A DNA stretch of 5,852 nucleotides from Deltaproteobacteria bacterium (GTDB lineage Bacteria > Desulfobacterota > Desulfobacteria > Desulfobacterales > UBA11574), in assembly GCA_019313025.1 (NCBI GenBank), contig JAFDCA010000655.1, forward strand, positions 1 to 5,852, in the 5' to 3' direction. This document shows, piece by piece, positions 1 through 5,852 of this stretch. Made by a program: the position numbers and the translations under genes. Each line of letters starts with the position of its first letter. Position 1 is the stretch's first letter. The notes beneath the pieces were generated by a model. That model ran no database searches. It was not told where the DNA came from and was given only the letters and a program-made list of their open reading frames with translations.

Positions 1-683
1 GAATCTTCAGTGCCGTGTACACGAAAGTGATGAATGGCAACGGTTTTGGTGTATACCACCCGGTAGCCGGTTAGCAGGACCTTTGCGGTCAGATCGGGAT
101 CGATGCCGTAATTTTTAAACGATTCATCGAAATATCCTACTTTTTTAAATAAATCAGAGCGAATAATACCCTGGTTGCAATTCAAAATTCCGGTTTTGCG
201 AATGCCGCCGATGTAAGGCAGCCTGGACCGGCGCCCGACAATCTCTTTCACTTTTAATGCCACCAGACCGATTTTATTGTTTTTCACTAAAATTTCAACC
301 GCTGTGTCTAAAGCCCCGGGCTGAACGACGTTGTCATCGCTCAACCAGCAAATAAACTTGCTTTTCAGAGAGGGAAATACACGGTTGAAACTTTGCGCCT
401 GGCCGATCGGTTTTCCGTCGCAGATCAGATGGATGTCCGCAATATCTTTAAGGTATTCAATCGTGCCATCAGTGGAGCCGGCATCGATAACAATAATCTG
501 GTGGCTGGTTTTGATCTTGCCGATCAAAGCATTCAGACATTTTTGTAATATTTCTTTTCGGTTTCGCGTACCGATCACAACAGACAGGTCTGCCTGCAGG
601 CAGATTTCCGGTTGCATTGGTGCTCTTTTGTAGCTTTCTCGAGCGCCGATTACCGGTTGGTTGATATGCATTCTTGAAATCAT
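1..683 (-). CDS. Family 2 glycosyltransferase (GT-A fold), C-terminus beyond the left edge
   Basis: Probably transfers a sugar from a nucleotide-sugar donor onto a growing surface glycan at the cytoplasmic face of the membrane. I translated the minus strand by hand and obtained 227 open codons to the window edge. Counting from the ATG at 683, the nucleotide-binding strand 'DLSVVIGTRNR' is at residues 32-42, the family motif 'IDAGSTDGT' at 66-74, and the metal-binding DxD-like acidic pair 'WLSDDN' at 113-118. A later segment reads 'GYFDESFKNYGIDPDLTAK', typical of the acceptor-side half of GT2 enzymes. Possible starts are ATG 683, ATG 671 and ATG 617. None has a strong Shine-Dalgarno sequence; ATG 617 has AAGAG five bases upstream and sits closest to the domain, while 683 is the longest. 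No membrane segment is visible in the part present. The gene is divergent from its right-hand neighbour. The acceptor and linkage are unknown; the family call is secure. Confidence 0.9.
   Translation of the reverse strand, partial: MISRMHINQPVIGARESYKRAPMQPEICLQADLSVVIGTRNRKEILQKCLNALIGKIKTSHQIIVIDAGSTDGTIEYLKDIADIHLICDGKPIGQAQSFNRVFPSLKSKFICWLSDDNVVQPGALDTAVEILVKNNKIGLVALKVKEIVGRRSRLPYIGGIRKTGILNCNQGIIRSDLFKKVGYFDESFKNYGIDPDLTAKVLLTGYRVVYTKTVAIHHFRVHGTED
589..604. repeat. Perfect 16-bp palindrome inside the GT2 coding region
   Basis: TCTGCCTGCAGGCAGA equals its own reverse complement over all 16 bases. It lies in the N-terminal linker of the glycosyltransferase, encoding roughly 'CLQAD' just before the first beta-strand. 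I see no second copy in the window, so whether it belongs to a dispersed repeat family cannot be judged here. Confidence 0.6.
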
Positions 684-686
684 CGG

Positions 687-703
687 AAACTGATATACAG
701 TTT
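687..703. repeat. Inverted repeat directly upstream of the GT2 start codon
   Basis: AAACTG-ATATA-CAGTTT is a perfect inverted repeat with 6-bp arms and a 5-base spacer, ending three bases before the ATG at 683. As DNA it could be an operator half-site pair. As RNA it would form a short hairpin exactly where a ribosome binding site for ATG 683 should be, which would favour a downstream start (671 or 617). The arms are short, so chance is a real alternative in AT-rich DNA. Confidence 0.4.
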
Positions 704-854
704 ATATAATCAATTTTTGGTAATATACTTAAATTTATGCTAATTTCATACAGTATTTTCCGGTCACAGGCAAGGCCAATTCATTTTGCCGAAAGAATTA
801 TCTGCCATTTTTAAAGCAGGGCCGATATAAAATTAAGGCCTATGTTGAGATTTC

Positions 855-882
855 TTGACATTGCGAATCGATACTATAGATT
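855..882 (+). promoter_or_regulatory. Candidate sigma-70 promoter for the plus-strand surface-carbohydrate gene
   Basis: A consensus -35 box TTGACA (855-860) is followed after 16 bp by TAGATT (877-882), which keeps four of six -10 consensus positions including the key TA and final T. Transcription would begin near 889 and give a leader of almost 90 bases before the ATG at 977. The -35 match is perfect; the -10 match is only fair. Confidence 0.4.
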
Positions 883-976
883 AAGAGAGTTTAATTTTTC
901 CCTGTAAGCCGTTTAATTGCTTATTTTTTAGTGCATTTATCCGTCGAAAACCTCGACCGGTCCGATCCCTTGTTAT

Positions 977-1735
977 ATGAATAAATCGCACAAAAAGGTG
1001 CCTCTCATCATTCCAGTCGAAAGCCAGTGGCGAGAACTTGACGCCAAGCTGCTGCTGGCATGTATTGCAGCCTCGCGCGGCTTCCCGGTGTTGATCGGGC
1101 CCAATCGAGAGATAGAATCTCGAATCACCTCTTTTCCCAGGGGGATTTATTTTGCATACCGGATGAAGTCAGGCAATGCGAAGTTTTTCAGAATTTTAGC
1201 CAAACTCGGGCATCAAGTGGTTGCCTGGGATGAGGAGGCATTGGTACATTTGCCGCCTGAAATGTACTATTCACGCAGACTGTCTGCGGATGCAGTTCAA
1301 TTGGTATCTCACCTGTTCGCGTGGGGAAAGGATAATGTTGAGCTGTGGCGCAGGTATCGCCATCTTCCACCGGATATGCCGATTCATGTGACCGGGCACC
1401 CCCGGGCCGACCTTCTCAGGCCCGAATTAAGTGCACTCTATCAAAATGAAGCAGATGCGCTCCGGCATAAATACGGCAAATTCATTCTGATCAATACGAA
1501 TTTCAAACATGTCAATGCGTTTTACCCTTATCAAAATCTATTTTTGCCGGTCAGCAATGCCGGCGCAAAACCGAAGTTTGGACGTTCAGCGGTTGGGATG
1601 ACCTTTGCGTATGCCAGAGGGTTTGAGAAACTTAAAAAGGCCCTCTTTAAGGATTTTCAGCAACTTATCCCCGCACTCAATCAAGCATTTGCGGACCATA
1701 CCATCATCGTGAGGCCGCACCCGGTGGAAGATTAA
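977..1735 (+). CDS. N-terminal part of the interrupted surface carbohydrate biosynthesis protein
   Basis: This open stretch encodes 252 residues. The N-terminal Rossmann-like half opens with 'VPLIIPVESQWRELDAKLLL' (residues 8-27), the conserved start of the surface-carbohydrate family, followed by 'ASRGFPVLIGPNRE'. Further on are 'GHPRADLL', a mid-protein motif of this family, and the phosphate/sugar-binding 'IIVRPHPVED' directly before the stop at 1733. ATG 977 is the only usable start: the same frame has a stop at 929-931 and no ATG, GTG or TTG between. The upstream bases lack a clear Shine-Dalgarno sequence. If translated alone, the product would be the N-terminal lobe of a GT-B fold without the C-terminal donor-binding lobe, so it is probably inactive by itself. 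No signal peptide or membrane helix is seen, which fits a cytoplasmic enzyme. Confidence 0.75.
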   Translation: MNKSHKKVPLIIPVESQWRELDAKLLLACIAASRGFPVLIGPNREIESRITSFPRGIYFAYRMKSGNAKFFRILAKLGHQVVAWDEEALVHLPPEMYYSRRLSADAVQLVSHLFAWGKDNVELWRRYRHLPPDMPIHVTGHPRADLLRPELSALYQNEADALRHKYGKFILINTNFKHVNAFYPYQNLFLPVSNAGAKPKFGRSAVGMTFAYARGFEKLKKALFKDFQQLIPALNQAFADHTIIVRPHPVED

Positions 1736-1744
1736 GACGTGTAA
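1733..1744 (+). other. Two in-frame TAA stops three codons apart
   Basis: TAA-GAC-GTG-TAA replaces what should be four sense codons. Family members as I recall them read RPHPxE(N/D)H(E/D)xW here, so the stops fall where His and Trp are expected. Reaching TAA from TGG needs two base changes, and from a His codon at least two. Four or more changes packed into 12 bases with no damage around them is an odd pattern for random decay. Confidence 0.7.
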
Positions 1745-1762
1745 CAAAGCATTGCAAAGCGA

Positions 1763-2362
1763 TTGAAGCGAGTGCACGTTACCAATGAGGGCAATGTGGT
1801 TCTCTGGCTTTTGGGTGCGGAAGCGCTCATTCACAATGGTTGCACCACCGGCGTCGAGGCCTATTTAATGGGAGTTCCGGCCATCAGTTATCGCCCAACA
1901 GTAAATGAGCATTATGACCACGGTTTTTACAGATTACCCAATTGCCTGAGTTACCCGTGCTTCAATTTTGAAGAATTGCGCAGTACCTTAACCAGAATTC
2001 TCGCCGGTGAAATAGGGCGGCCGGAGCGACCGAAGACCAAGGCACTCATTGATGATTATCTGGCGGCACAGAAGGGTCCGCTGGCAAGTGAGCGCATTGT
2101 CGATGTTATTGAAAAAATTATCGCAAACCATTCAACATTATCAGGCCCGGGCACCCGCGAACGGTTACAGGGATGGTACATGACAATCAGGCGGCGCATG
2201 CGAAAGCGAAACAAACGAACCGAGCTGCGGCGCCATCGCTATCCAGGAATTTCATCACAGGAATTACATGAACGCATAGTGCGATTGCAAAAAATATTGG
2301 GGATCGGAAATGATTTAAAAGTTAAACAAATATTCGATCAGGTCTTCCGAATCAACTCATAA
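1763..2362 (+). CDS. C-terminal part of the interrupted surface carbohydrate biosynthesis protein
   Basis: This encodes about 199 residues in the same frame as the preceding part. It carries 'EALIHNGCTTGVEAYLMGVP' followed by AISYRP, the C-terminal lobe signature of GT-B-like polysaccharide enzymes in which the GCTTGVEA loop and Glu contact the donor. The tail is basic (many Arg/Lys around 2190-2240), then has 'RIVRLQKILG', the usual C-terminal helix of this family. The first possible start after the stops is the TTG at 1763; no ATG lies nearby and only a weak purine stretch (AAAGCG) precedes it, so independent translation is doubtful. If it were made, it could in principle pair with the N-terminal lobe. 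The stop at 2360 is followed by a T-rich stretch, and the convergent operon ends 35 bp beyond. Confidence 0.65.
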   Translation: MKRVHVTNEGNVVLWLLGAEALIHNGCTTGVEAYLMGVPAISYRPTVNEHYDHGFYRLPNCLSYPCFNFEELRSTLTRILAGEIGRPERPKTKALIDDYLAAQKGPLASERIVDVIEKIIANHSTLSGPGTRERLQGWYMTIRRRMRKRNKRTELRRHRYPGISSQELHERIVRLQKILGIGNDLKVKQIFDQVFRINS

Positions 2363-2397
2363 TTTTTTTATTTTTATTGAAAATAAGCTGCCCTTGT

Positions 2398-3297
2398 TCA
2401 TCCATGCTCTTTGTGAAATAATTTTTTAAACTCTTTCTGCTTGACCAGTTTTGAGATATCCTGAAGGCAGCCCTGAATAAACCCCTTCCATACGTAGTTT
2501 AAAGAATAGCCGAAAGCTGCTGCTGTCCTGGAGGTAAAAAAATTGACGATATTGGCCTGGCCATCATTCAGAAACTTACGCCACTTTTGCGGGTCATTTT
2601 TCTTTATCTTATTCAAACCGAGGTTGCGCTCCTGCCAATACGCATCTTTCGTAATAATCTCGGGCGGTGCAGCAACATTTTCAAGAACGCCCGGATCATA
2701 GGGCAGGCTTAAAAAAAGGCATAGTTCTCTCAGGATCGCTTCCGTATCGTCGGTCAGCTCTTCATATCGGATCACTCGCACATTGGGGTGGTTTCTGAGC
2801 GCAACGATTGCATTTGCGATCTTATTAAAAAGCATTGATAGTCGGATAACGGATTTGTCAGATTTGTGTGTGTAAGTGAGTTGAGAACTGATAACGTTTT
2901 TGGGTTCTCTGATCATAAGGATGAATTTGGCGCCAGGATAGCTGCGCATGATTTCATCATAAAAGAACACGTGCCGGGGTGTCTTCTCCAGAAATGTGTC
3001 TGCCTGCTGGCGATTGAATTTTGCGATCACGTATTCGAAAAAATCTTTTTTTGAATTCAATTCGGGAGGGAATTGTTCATCAATTTCGATTCGTGCCCGT
3101 TTTCTCAATACACGCCGAATTTTTTTGAGGTTCTTGGGGCTCAAATTTCGATCGGGCATGCCGTAAGCGGCATTGGAAAAGAAATGGGTTTCCGGCATCG
3201 GAAAATACGGCCCTAATTTGCACAATATTGCGTGCAGCAACGTCGTTCCAGACCTCGGCATTCCGGCGATGAAAACCGGATTTTGATATCTGTTCAT
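2398..3297 (-). CDS. Sulfotransferase family protein (PAPS-dependent type)
   Basis: Probably moves a sulfuryl group from PAPS to a hydroxyl or amino group on a glycan. Counting from the ATG at 3297 (299 residues), the 5'-phosphosulfate loop 'GMPRSGTTLL' is at 12-21, 'ETHFF' at 36-40, 'EKTPRH' at 104-109, and the 3'-phosphate-binding segment 'REPKNVISS' at 130-138 with Arg130 and Ser138 at the family spacing. 'RYEEL' at 177-181 is the usual downstream motif. Length is normal for bacterial sulfotransferases. A GTG at 3312 would add five residues, but the purine run AAGGGTGGG (3316-3308) overlaps that GTG and lies ten bases before ATG 3297, so I prefer the ATG. The gene lies about 40 bp after the previous one and closes the leftward operon. 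The C-terminal 30 residues are rich in Lys. The substrate is unknown. Confidence 0.88.
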   Translation of the reverse strand: MNRYQNPVFIAGMPRSGTTLLHAILCKLGPYFPMPETHFFSNAAYGMPDRNLSPKNLKKIRRVLRKRARIEIDEQFPPELNSKKDFFEYVIAKFNRQQADTFLEKTPRHVFFYDEIMRSYPGAKFILMIREPKNVISSQLTYTHKSDKSVIRLSMLFNKIANAIVALRNHPNVRVIRYEELTDDTEAILRELCLFLSLPYDPGVLENVAAPPEIITKDAYWQERNLGLNKIKKNDPQKWRKFLNDGQANIVNFFTSRTAAAFGYSLNYVWKGFIQGCLQDISKLVKQKEFKKLFHKEHG

Positions 3298-3307
3298 TGA
3301 TTTAAAA

Positions 3308-3316
3308 CCCACCCTT
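3308..3316 (-). promoter_or_regulatory. Likely ribosome binding site deciding the sulfotransferase start
   Basis: On the minus strand AAGGGTGGG ends ten bases before the ATG at 3297. It overlaps the alternative GTG codon at 3312-3310, which therefore could not use it. The spacing is slightly long and the match imperfect. Confidence 0.4.
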
Positions 3317-3337
3317 AAACTTCACAGGATTTTTTTG

Positions 3338-4375
3338 TTACAGACAAACAGCCCGCTCCAACACCTCCCTGTATAACGCGTCGGTCATACGGCGAATAGT
3401 CTCCAATTCTTGCGCTGATAATGTTTTGTATCTATCAAGCGTAGAACTTATGATTCCGTGTGGAGGTGCTTCGAAACTCGTGTTGGCCCTGATTGGAATT
3501 TTATTAAAAGTAGGTATCAGCAAAATATCATCAAATATTATTCCCAATAGTTCCGCCACACAACTCATGACAGCTTCGGTATTGCGGATTAAATCTTCAA
3601 AATGAATAATAATGACTTTTGGGCCATATTTATCTTTATTGCTTATCATTGCCAGGGCATTCTCATTCCACTGGTTTAATGCAGCCTCTAAATCGCTGTA
3701 TTTTTTTGAGCCATGTCTGACGGCGGATGGAAACCAGTTTTTTGGATCCCTGATAATTGAAATAATGCGTCCATCCGGATAAATCTCAAAAAACGATTCA
3801 ACATTTTCTTTCTGTATTGTTAACCGGGGAGTGAAAGCAGTGATAAATTTTTTCTGCAAAGATCCGAATTGGTAATTTAGCCAGGCACCAAAATACGATG
3901 TCATGTAACTGTCAAATATGTCGCGTAATGTTATTGAGTCGTTTGACTGTATACACTTAAGAAAAATTTCATTTTGGAGGGTTGGCAAAAAAATAAAAGG
4001 ATACCGCTTTTCTGACTTATGACCTTTTTTGTATCCCTCCTTAAAATGTGTAATAACGTTTTTCTCAAATAGAATTTCAAACCATTGCTGGGGGCTTTTA
4101 TTGAGATCAATTTGGGGCCAGATGTATTTCTTTGGATACCCGATATTTAACTCATCCGGATGCGCATAAATTTCCGGATGACCATCAAAAAGCTGACTGA
4201 GAAGAGACCCGCCGGATCGTTGAATCTGGGATATCATTGCCAATGGTGCATTTATAAAGGTGATATTTTCTAAAGAGGTACGATACAGATTTTTTATATC
4301 TGATCCCTTATCCTGTAACGCTTTGCGCTGGGCTTTTTTCCTTGCGTTTTCTTTTTTCATGTAAGTCTTGAACAT
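3338..4375 (-). CDS. Divergent sulfotransferase-like protein
   Basis: This 345-residue protein has the sulfotransferase fold signatures but belongs to a different branch from its neighbour. The 5'-phosphosulfate loop is 'QIQRSGGSLLSQLFDGHPEI' (50-69), followed by HPDEL (72-76). The 3'-phosphate segment is 'RDPKNWFPS' (209-217), with Arg209 and Ser217 at the usual spacing, and 'HFEDL' (258-262) matches the downstream acidic motif. The loop reads RSGGS instead of the common RSGTT. Between residues 80 and 180 is an insertion rich in aromatic residues, likely the acceptor-binding part. The first 25 residues are strongly basic (MKKENARKKAQRKAL) and precede the fold. The ATG at 4375 directly follows the TAA of the upstream gene, suggesting translational coupling; ATG 4360 is an alternative. 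PAPS as donor is inferred from the motifs; the acceptor is unknown. Confidence 0.8.
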   Translation of the reverse strand: MFKTYMKKENARKKAQRKALQDKGSDIKNLYRTSLENITFINAPLAMISQIQRSGGSLLSQLFDGHPEIYAHPDELNIGYPKKYIWPQIDLNKSPQQWFEILFEKNVITHFKEGYKKGHKSEKRYPFIFLPTLQNEIFLKCIQSNDSITLRDIFDSYMTSYFGAWLNYQFGSLQKKFITAFTPRLTIQKENVESFFEIYPDGRIISIIRDPKNWFPSAVRHGSKKYSDLEAALNQWNENALAMISNKDKYGPKVIIIHFEDLIRNTEAVMSCVAELLGIIFDDILLIPTFNKIPIRANTSFEAPPHGIISSTLDRYKTLSAQELETIRRMTDALYREVLERAVCL

Positions 4376-5686
4376 TTAACCCGGACCTGAGCAGGCAAAC
4401 TGCCCTCTATTATTGTTCAATGAGCGGTTCACAATAAAATTTTCGTAATCTTTTAGCACATCCCTCTTGGCCGGTCCGCCATAGATAATTTCTGAAAGGA
4501 ATTTTTCAATATTTTGATCTGAATATGGCACTTTGGTTTTATCATCTCGCAACGCCAGAAGTGTGCTCTTTAATTCTACTTCGTCATGAATGGTCCAGCA
4601 GGCGCTAAATTCTTCATATTGCGTTGTGTTTTCATGAAGAAATTTTAAATAAAGTACCGGTTTGCGTTGTTTGAGGGGCTCAATTATGATGCTCGATCCA
4701 ATCACAAGAACGACATCCGCCCACTCACATAATTCTACGGAGGAAAATTCGGCCACATTGCCAAGCGGTATGTTTTCATAAACGACGGCCTCTTTGCCGG
4801 TGCGGGTATGCGGTTTGACCACGGTTTCAATTCCTTTGAGCTTTGCTAATAGATCGAAAGTCTTTAACATTCTTTCTACATCGATTCGATAGACAAACCG
4901 CGTGGTCATAAACACGGCTTTTAATCGGCCCTGACCATTTATATTTAATTTTAAGGTTCTGGGCAAAATCTTTTTGTTTTGGGTCATCCACTCGCTGCAA
5001 TAGCGTGCACTGCCCATGACAAAAATTTTTTCTCTATGTACGCCCGACCTAACTAAAACGTCTTTGCGCAATTCGTTTTGTGTGATGATGAAATCGAAGC
5101 GGTTAAATTTTTCGTATCGATCCTCTTCGCCGGACCCGATTCGTACGAAATTATTCGTATAGATGAAGACGCCGTGTGGCAGGGCGACAGTGGGAATAGA
5201 CTTCTCGTTGGCAGCCCGAAGAAATATTTCAACAACGTACCGCTCCGGGTTGACATGGTCAAAACAAATGATCTGTGCGCCCGTGTTCGTCAAGACCTCA
5301 CGCGCCCAGCAGGTATCGTAAAATTTTTTTCTGGAACGCTTGTAATACTTTTTGCCAATTTTTATCGCGCGTCGGTACAGTGGCGCAATTACCGCATTGA
5401 ATGCTGACCGATAATGAACATCGAGCCGGTTTGCAAAGCTGAAGCACGTGCGGCTGATAAACCGCATCATGCGATGTAATAGACCAAGGGTTTGACCGCA
5501 TTCATCAAAAATATAATTAACTTTGATATTCTGATTTCTCAAGAATTGAATTCGATAATCATGTTGAAGATCATATTCCGGATTCAGGCAGTAAACGGTC
5601 ACCGGATGATTATCCCGATTCATTTTCCACACAATGGGTGTTATGTGGTCGATGTCATTGAATTCTCTGATAAAAAACAGATACAT
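4376..5686 (-). CDS. GT-B-like surface glycan or polyol-phosphate transferase
   Basis: This 436-residue protein resembles GT-B enzymes of the CDP-glycerol glycerophosphotransferase and capsule-biosynthesis group, though I cannot assign an exact family. The N-terminal lobe runs from 'MYLFFIREFNDIDHITPIV' to a basic linker (about 100-122). Recognisable motifs are 'ALPHG' (168-172), 'MGSAR' (224-228), 'VKPHTRTGK' (290-298), and the C-terminal donor loop 'WADVVLVIGSSIIIEPL' (322-338) followed by PVLYL. The PH, GSS and Glu336 pattern parallels the PHP and GCTTGVEA pattern of the broken plus-strand gene, so both share the fold. No signal peptide or convincing transmembrane helix is seen. The ATG at 5686 overlaps the TGA of the upstream dehydrogenase by one base (TGATG), and its own TAA touches the next ATG, so it sits in a tightly coupled operon. 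Donor and acceptor are unknown. Confidence 0.7.
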   Translation of the reverse strand: MYLFFIREFNDIDHITPIVWKMNRDNHPVTVYCLNPEYDLQHDYRIQFLRNQNIKVNYIFDECGQTLGLLHRMMRFISRTCFSFANRLDVHYRSAFNAVIAPLYRRAIKIGKKYYKRSRKKFYDTCWAREVLTNTGAQIICFDHVNPERYVVEIFLRAANEKSIPTVALPHGVFIYTNNFVRIGSGEEDRYEKFNRFDFIITQNELRKDVLVRSGVHREKIFVMGSARYCSEWMTQNKKILPRTLKLNINGQGRLKAVFMTTRFVYRIDVERMLKTFDLLAKLKGIETVVKPHTRTGKEAVVYENIPLGNVAEFSSVELCEWADVVLVIGSSIIIEPLKQRKPVLYLKFLHENTTQYEEFSACWTIHDEVELKSTLLALRDDKTKVPYSDQNIEKFLSEIIYGGPAKRDVLKDYENFIVNRSLNNNRGQFACSGPG

Positions 5687-5852
5687 CAGCTGATCTTCAA
5701 GATGATTTTCAGATACGTTTGGGATTTCGCCAGCTCCCAGGCCTGCGCATATTCGGAGATCGGCAATATTTTCTCAGTAAAAACGGACGTATCAATATAC
5801 GGCAGAAGCTCGATCGCCATCTTAAAATGTTTGGCGGCACTGCCGACAGAGC
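5686..5852 (-). CDS. Zinc-type MDR (alcohol dehydrogenase-like) protein, C-terminal 54 residues only
   Basis: Reading leftward from the edge, an open frame encodes 54 residues and ends with TGA at 5688-5686. The segment opens with a Gly-Ser pair and 'FKMAIELLPYIDTSVF', followed by 'ILPISEYAQAWELAKSQTYL' and 'KIILKI'. This matches the end of medium-chain dehydrogenases: a helix carrying the 'xAIELL' pattern, a strand near 'P(I/L)xExxxAxxLA', then the final 'xKxxL' strand. Such enzymes occur in polysaccharide clusters as NAD(P)-dependent sugar or polyol dehydrogenases. The catalytic and zinc ligands and the nucleotide-binding domain lie outside the window, so activity cannot be judged. Its stop overlaps the next start by one base, which places it at or near the head of the operon seen here. 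Confidence 0.7.
   Translation of the reverse strand, partial: SVGSAAKHFKMAIELLPYIDTSVFTEKILPISEYAQAWELAKSQTYLKIILKIS

Larger units (their letters stand above)
684..976. other. AT-rich divergent intergenic region
   Basis: This 293-bp spacer separates the leftward GT2 gene from the rightward surface-carbohydrate gene, so it should carry promoters for both. It holds a possible rightward sigma-70 promoter (855-882) and an inverted repeat next to the GT2 start (687-703). On the minus strand a TATATT (-10-like) with TATGAA 17 bases before it is a weaker candidate for the GT2 gene. I found no RNA gene, convincing small ORF or intrinsic terminator in it. Confidence 0.6.
977..2362 (+). pseudogene. 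Surface carbohydrate biosynthesis protein gene interrupted by two in-frame TAA codons
   Basis: Read as one frame from the ATG at 977, this gene has 462 codons ending with TAA at 2360-2362, with premature TAA codons at positions 253 (1733-1735) and 256 (1742-1744). The frame does not change: both halves share it, and the residues between and after the stops continue the family pattern (HPVED, stop, DV, stop, QSIAKRLKRVHV, then NEGNVV). I recognise the family as the 'surface carbohydrate biosynthesis protein' group of GT-B-like enzymes (TIGR04396 type), from memory. Total length fits that family, so nothing else is missing. The likeliest reading is a recently inactivated gene. A sequencing or assembly error, or a split gene that still works, remains possible. 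Recoding is unlikely because TAA serves as the normal stop of this gene and of neighbouring genes. Confidence 0.75.

Noticed and set aside
331..633. Plus-strand open frame of 100 codons.
   Set aside because: It is antisense to the GT2 gene, whose minus-strand frame has clear catalytic motifs; the plus-strand product resembles no family.
769..790. Small GGCAA/TTGCC hairpin in the divergent spacer.
   Set aside because: Five-base arms with a 12-base loop and no U-run; too weak to call a terminator or structured RNA.
1733..1744. Stop-codon reassignment or recoding of TAA.
   Set aside because: TAA is the ordinary terminator at 2360, 3338 and 4376 in this window, and known pyrrolysine and selenocysteine recoding uses TAG and TGA.
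1733..1765. A frameshift as the cause of the break in the plus-strand gene.
   Set aside because: 977 and 1763 are in the same frame (786 bases apart), and only this frame gives the family pattern on both sides and between the stops. It is nonsense interruption, not a shift.
2363..2397. Possible bidirectional terminator between the convergent genes: T-run plus an AT-only dyad (TTATTTT-TATTG-AAAATAA at 2368-2386).
   Set aside because: The stem is entirely A/T and the T-run comes before the stem, not after it, on the plus strand; on the minus strand no U-run follows. It does not fit an intrinsic terminator.
5078..5407. Plus-strand open frame of 109 codons.
   Set aside because: It lies wholly opposite the GT-B-like transferase coding region and shows no recognisable motif.

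Overview
The window is part of a bacterial surface-polysaccharide biosynthesis locus. Every recognisable gene belongs to a family that builds or decorates cell-surface glycans: a family 2 glycosyltransferase, a 'surface carbohydrate biosynthesis' GT-B-like protein broken by two in-frame stops, two different sulfotransferase-fold proteins, a second GT-B-like glycan or polyol-phosphate transferase, and the tail of a zinc-type MDR dehydrogenase. There is no rRNA, tRNA, transposase, CRISPR array or phage gene. Moderate GC, AT-rich spacers and family content fit a Gram-negative environmental bacterium, possibly of the Desulfobacterota type. That placement is an impression; no phylogenetic marker is present.

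Layout. Positions 1-683 (minus strand) hold the N-terminal 227 codons of a GT2 glycosyltransferase whose C-terminus lies beyond the left edge. Positions 684-976 are an AT-rich divergent intergenic region with a possible sigma-70 promoter facing right and a perfect 6-bp-arm inverted repeat directly before the GT2 start. Positions 977-2362 (plus strand) are one gene of 462 codons interrupted by TAA at codons 253 and 256; the frame is intact on both sides. A 35-bp AT-rich gap separates it from a convergent minus-strand operon that runs leftward from the right edge: MDR dehydrogenase tail (5852-5686), GT-B-like transferase (5686-4376), sulfotransferase-like protein A (4375-3338) and sulfotransferase B (3297-2398).

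How they may work together. The operon junctions are extremely tight (TGATG overlap, then TAA directly followed by ATG, then a gap of about 40 bp), so the four proteins are probably co-expressed. The inferred theme is synthesis of a sulfated or otherwise modified surface glycan: the dehydrogenase makes or modifies a precursor, the transferase adds a residue, and the two sulfotransferases decorate it. The acceptors and the chemistry of the glycan cannot be read from the sequence. The most unusual point is the pair of stop codons three codons apart in the plus-strand gene, which fall where the family, as I recall it, has a conserved His and Trp.
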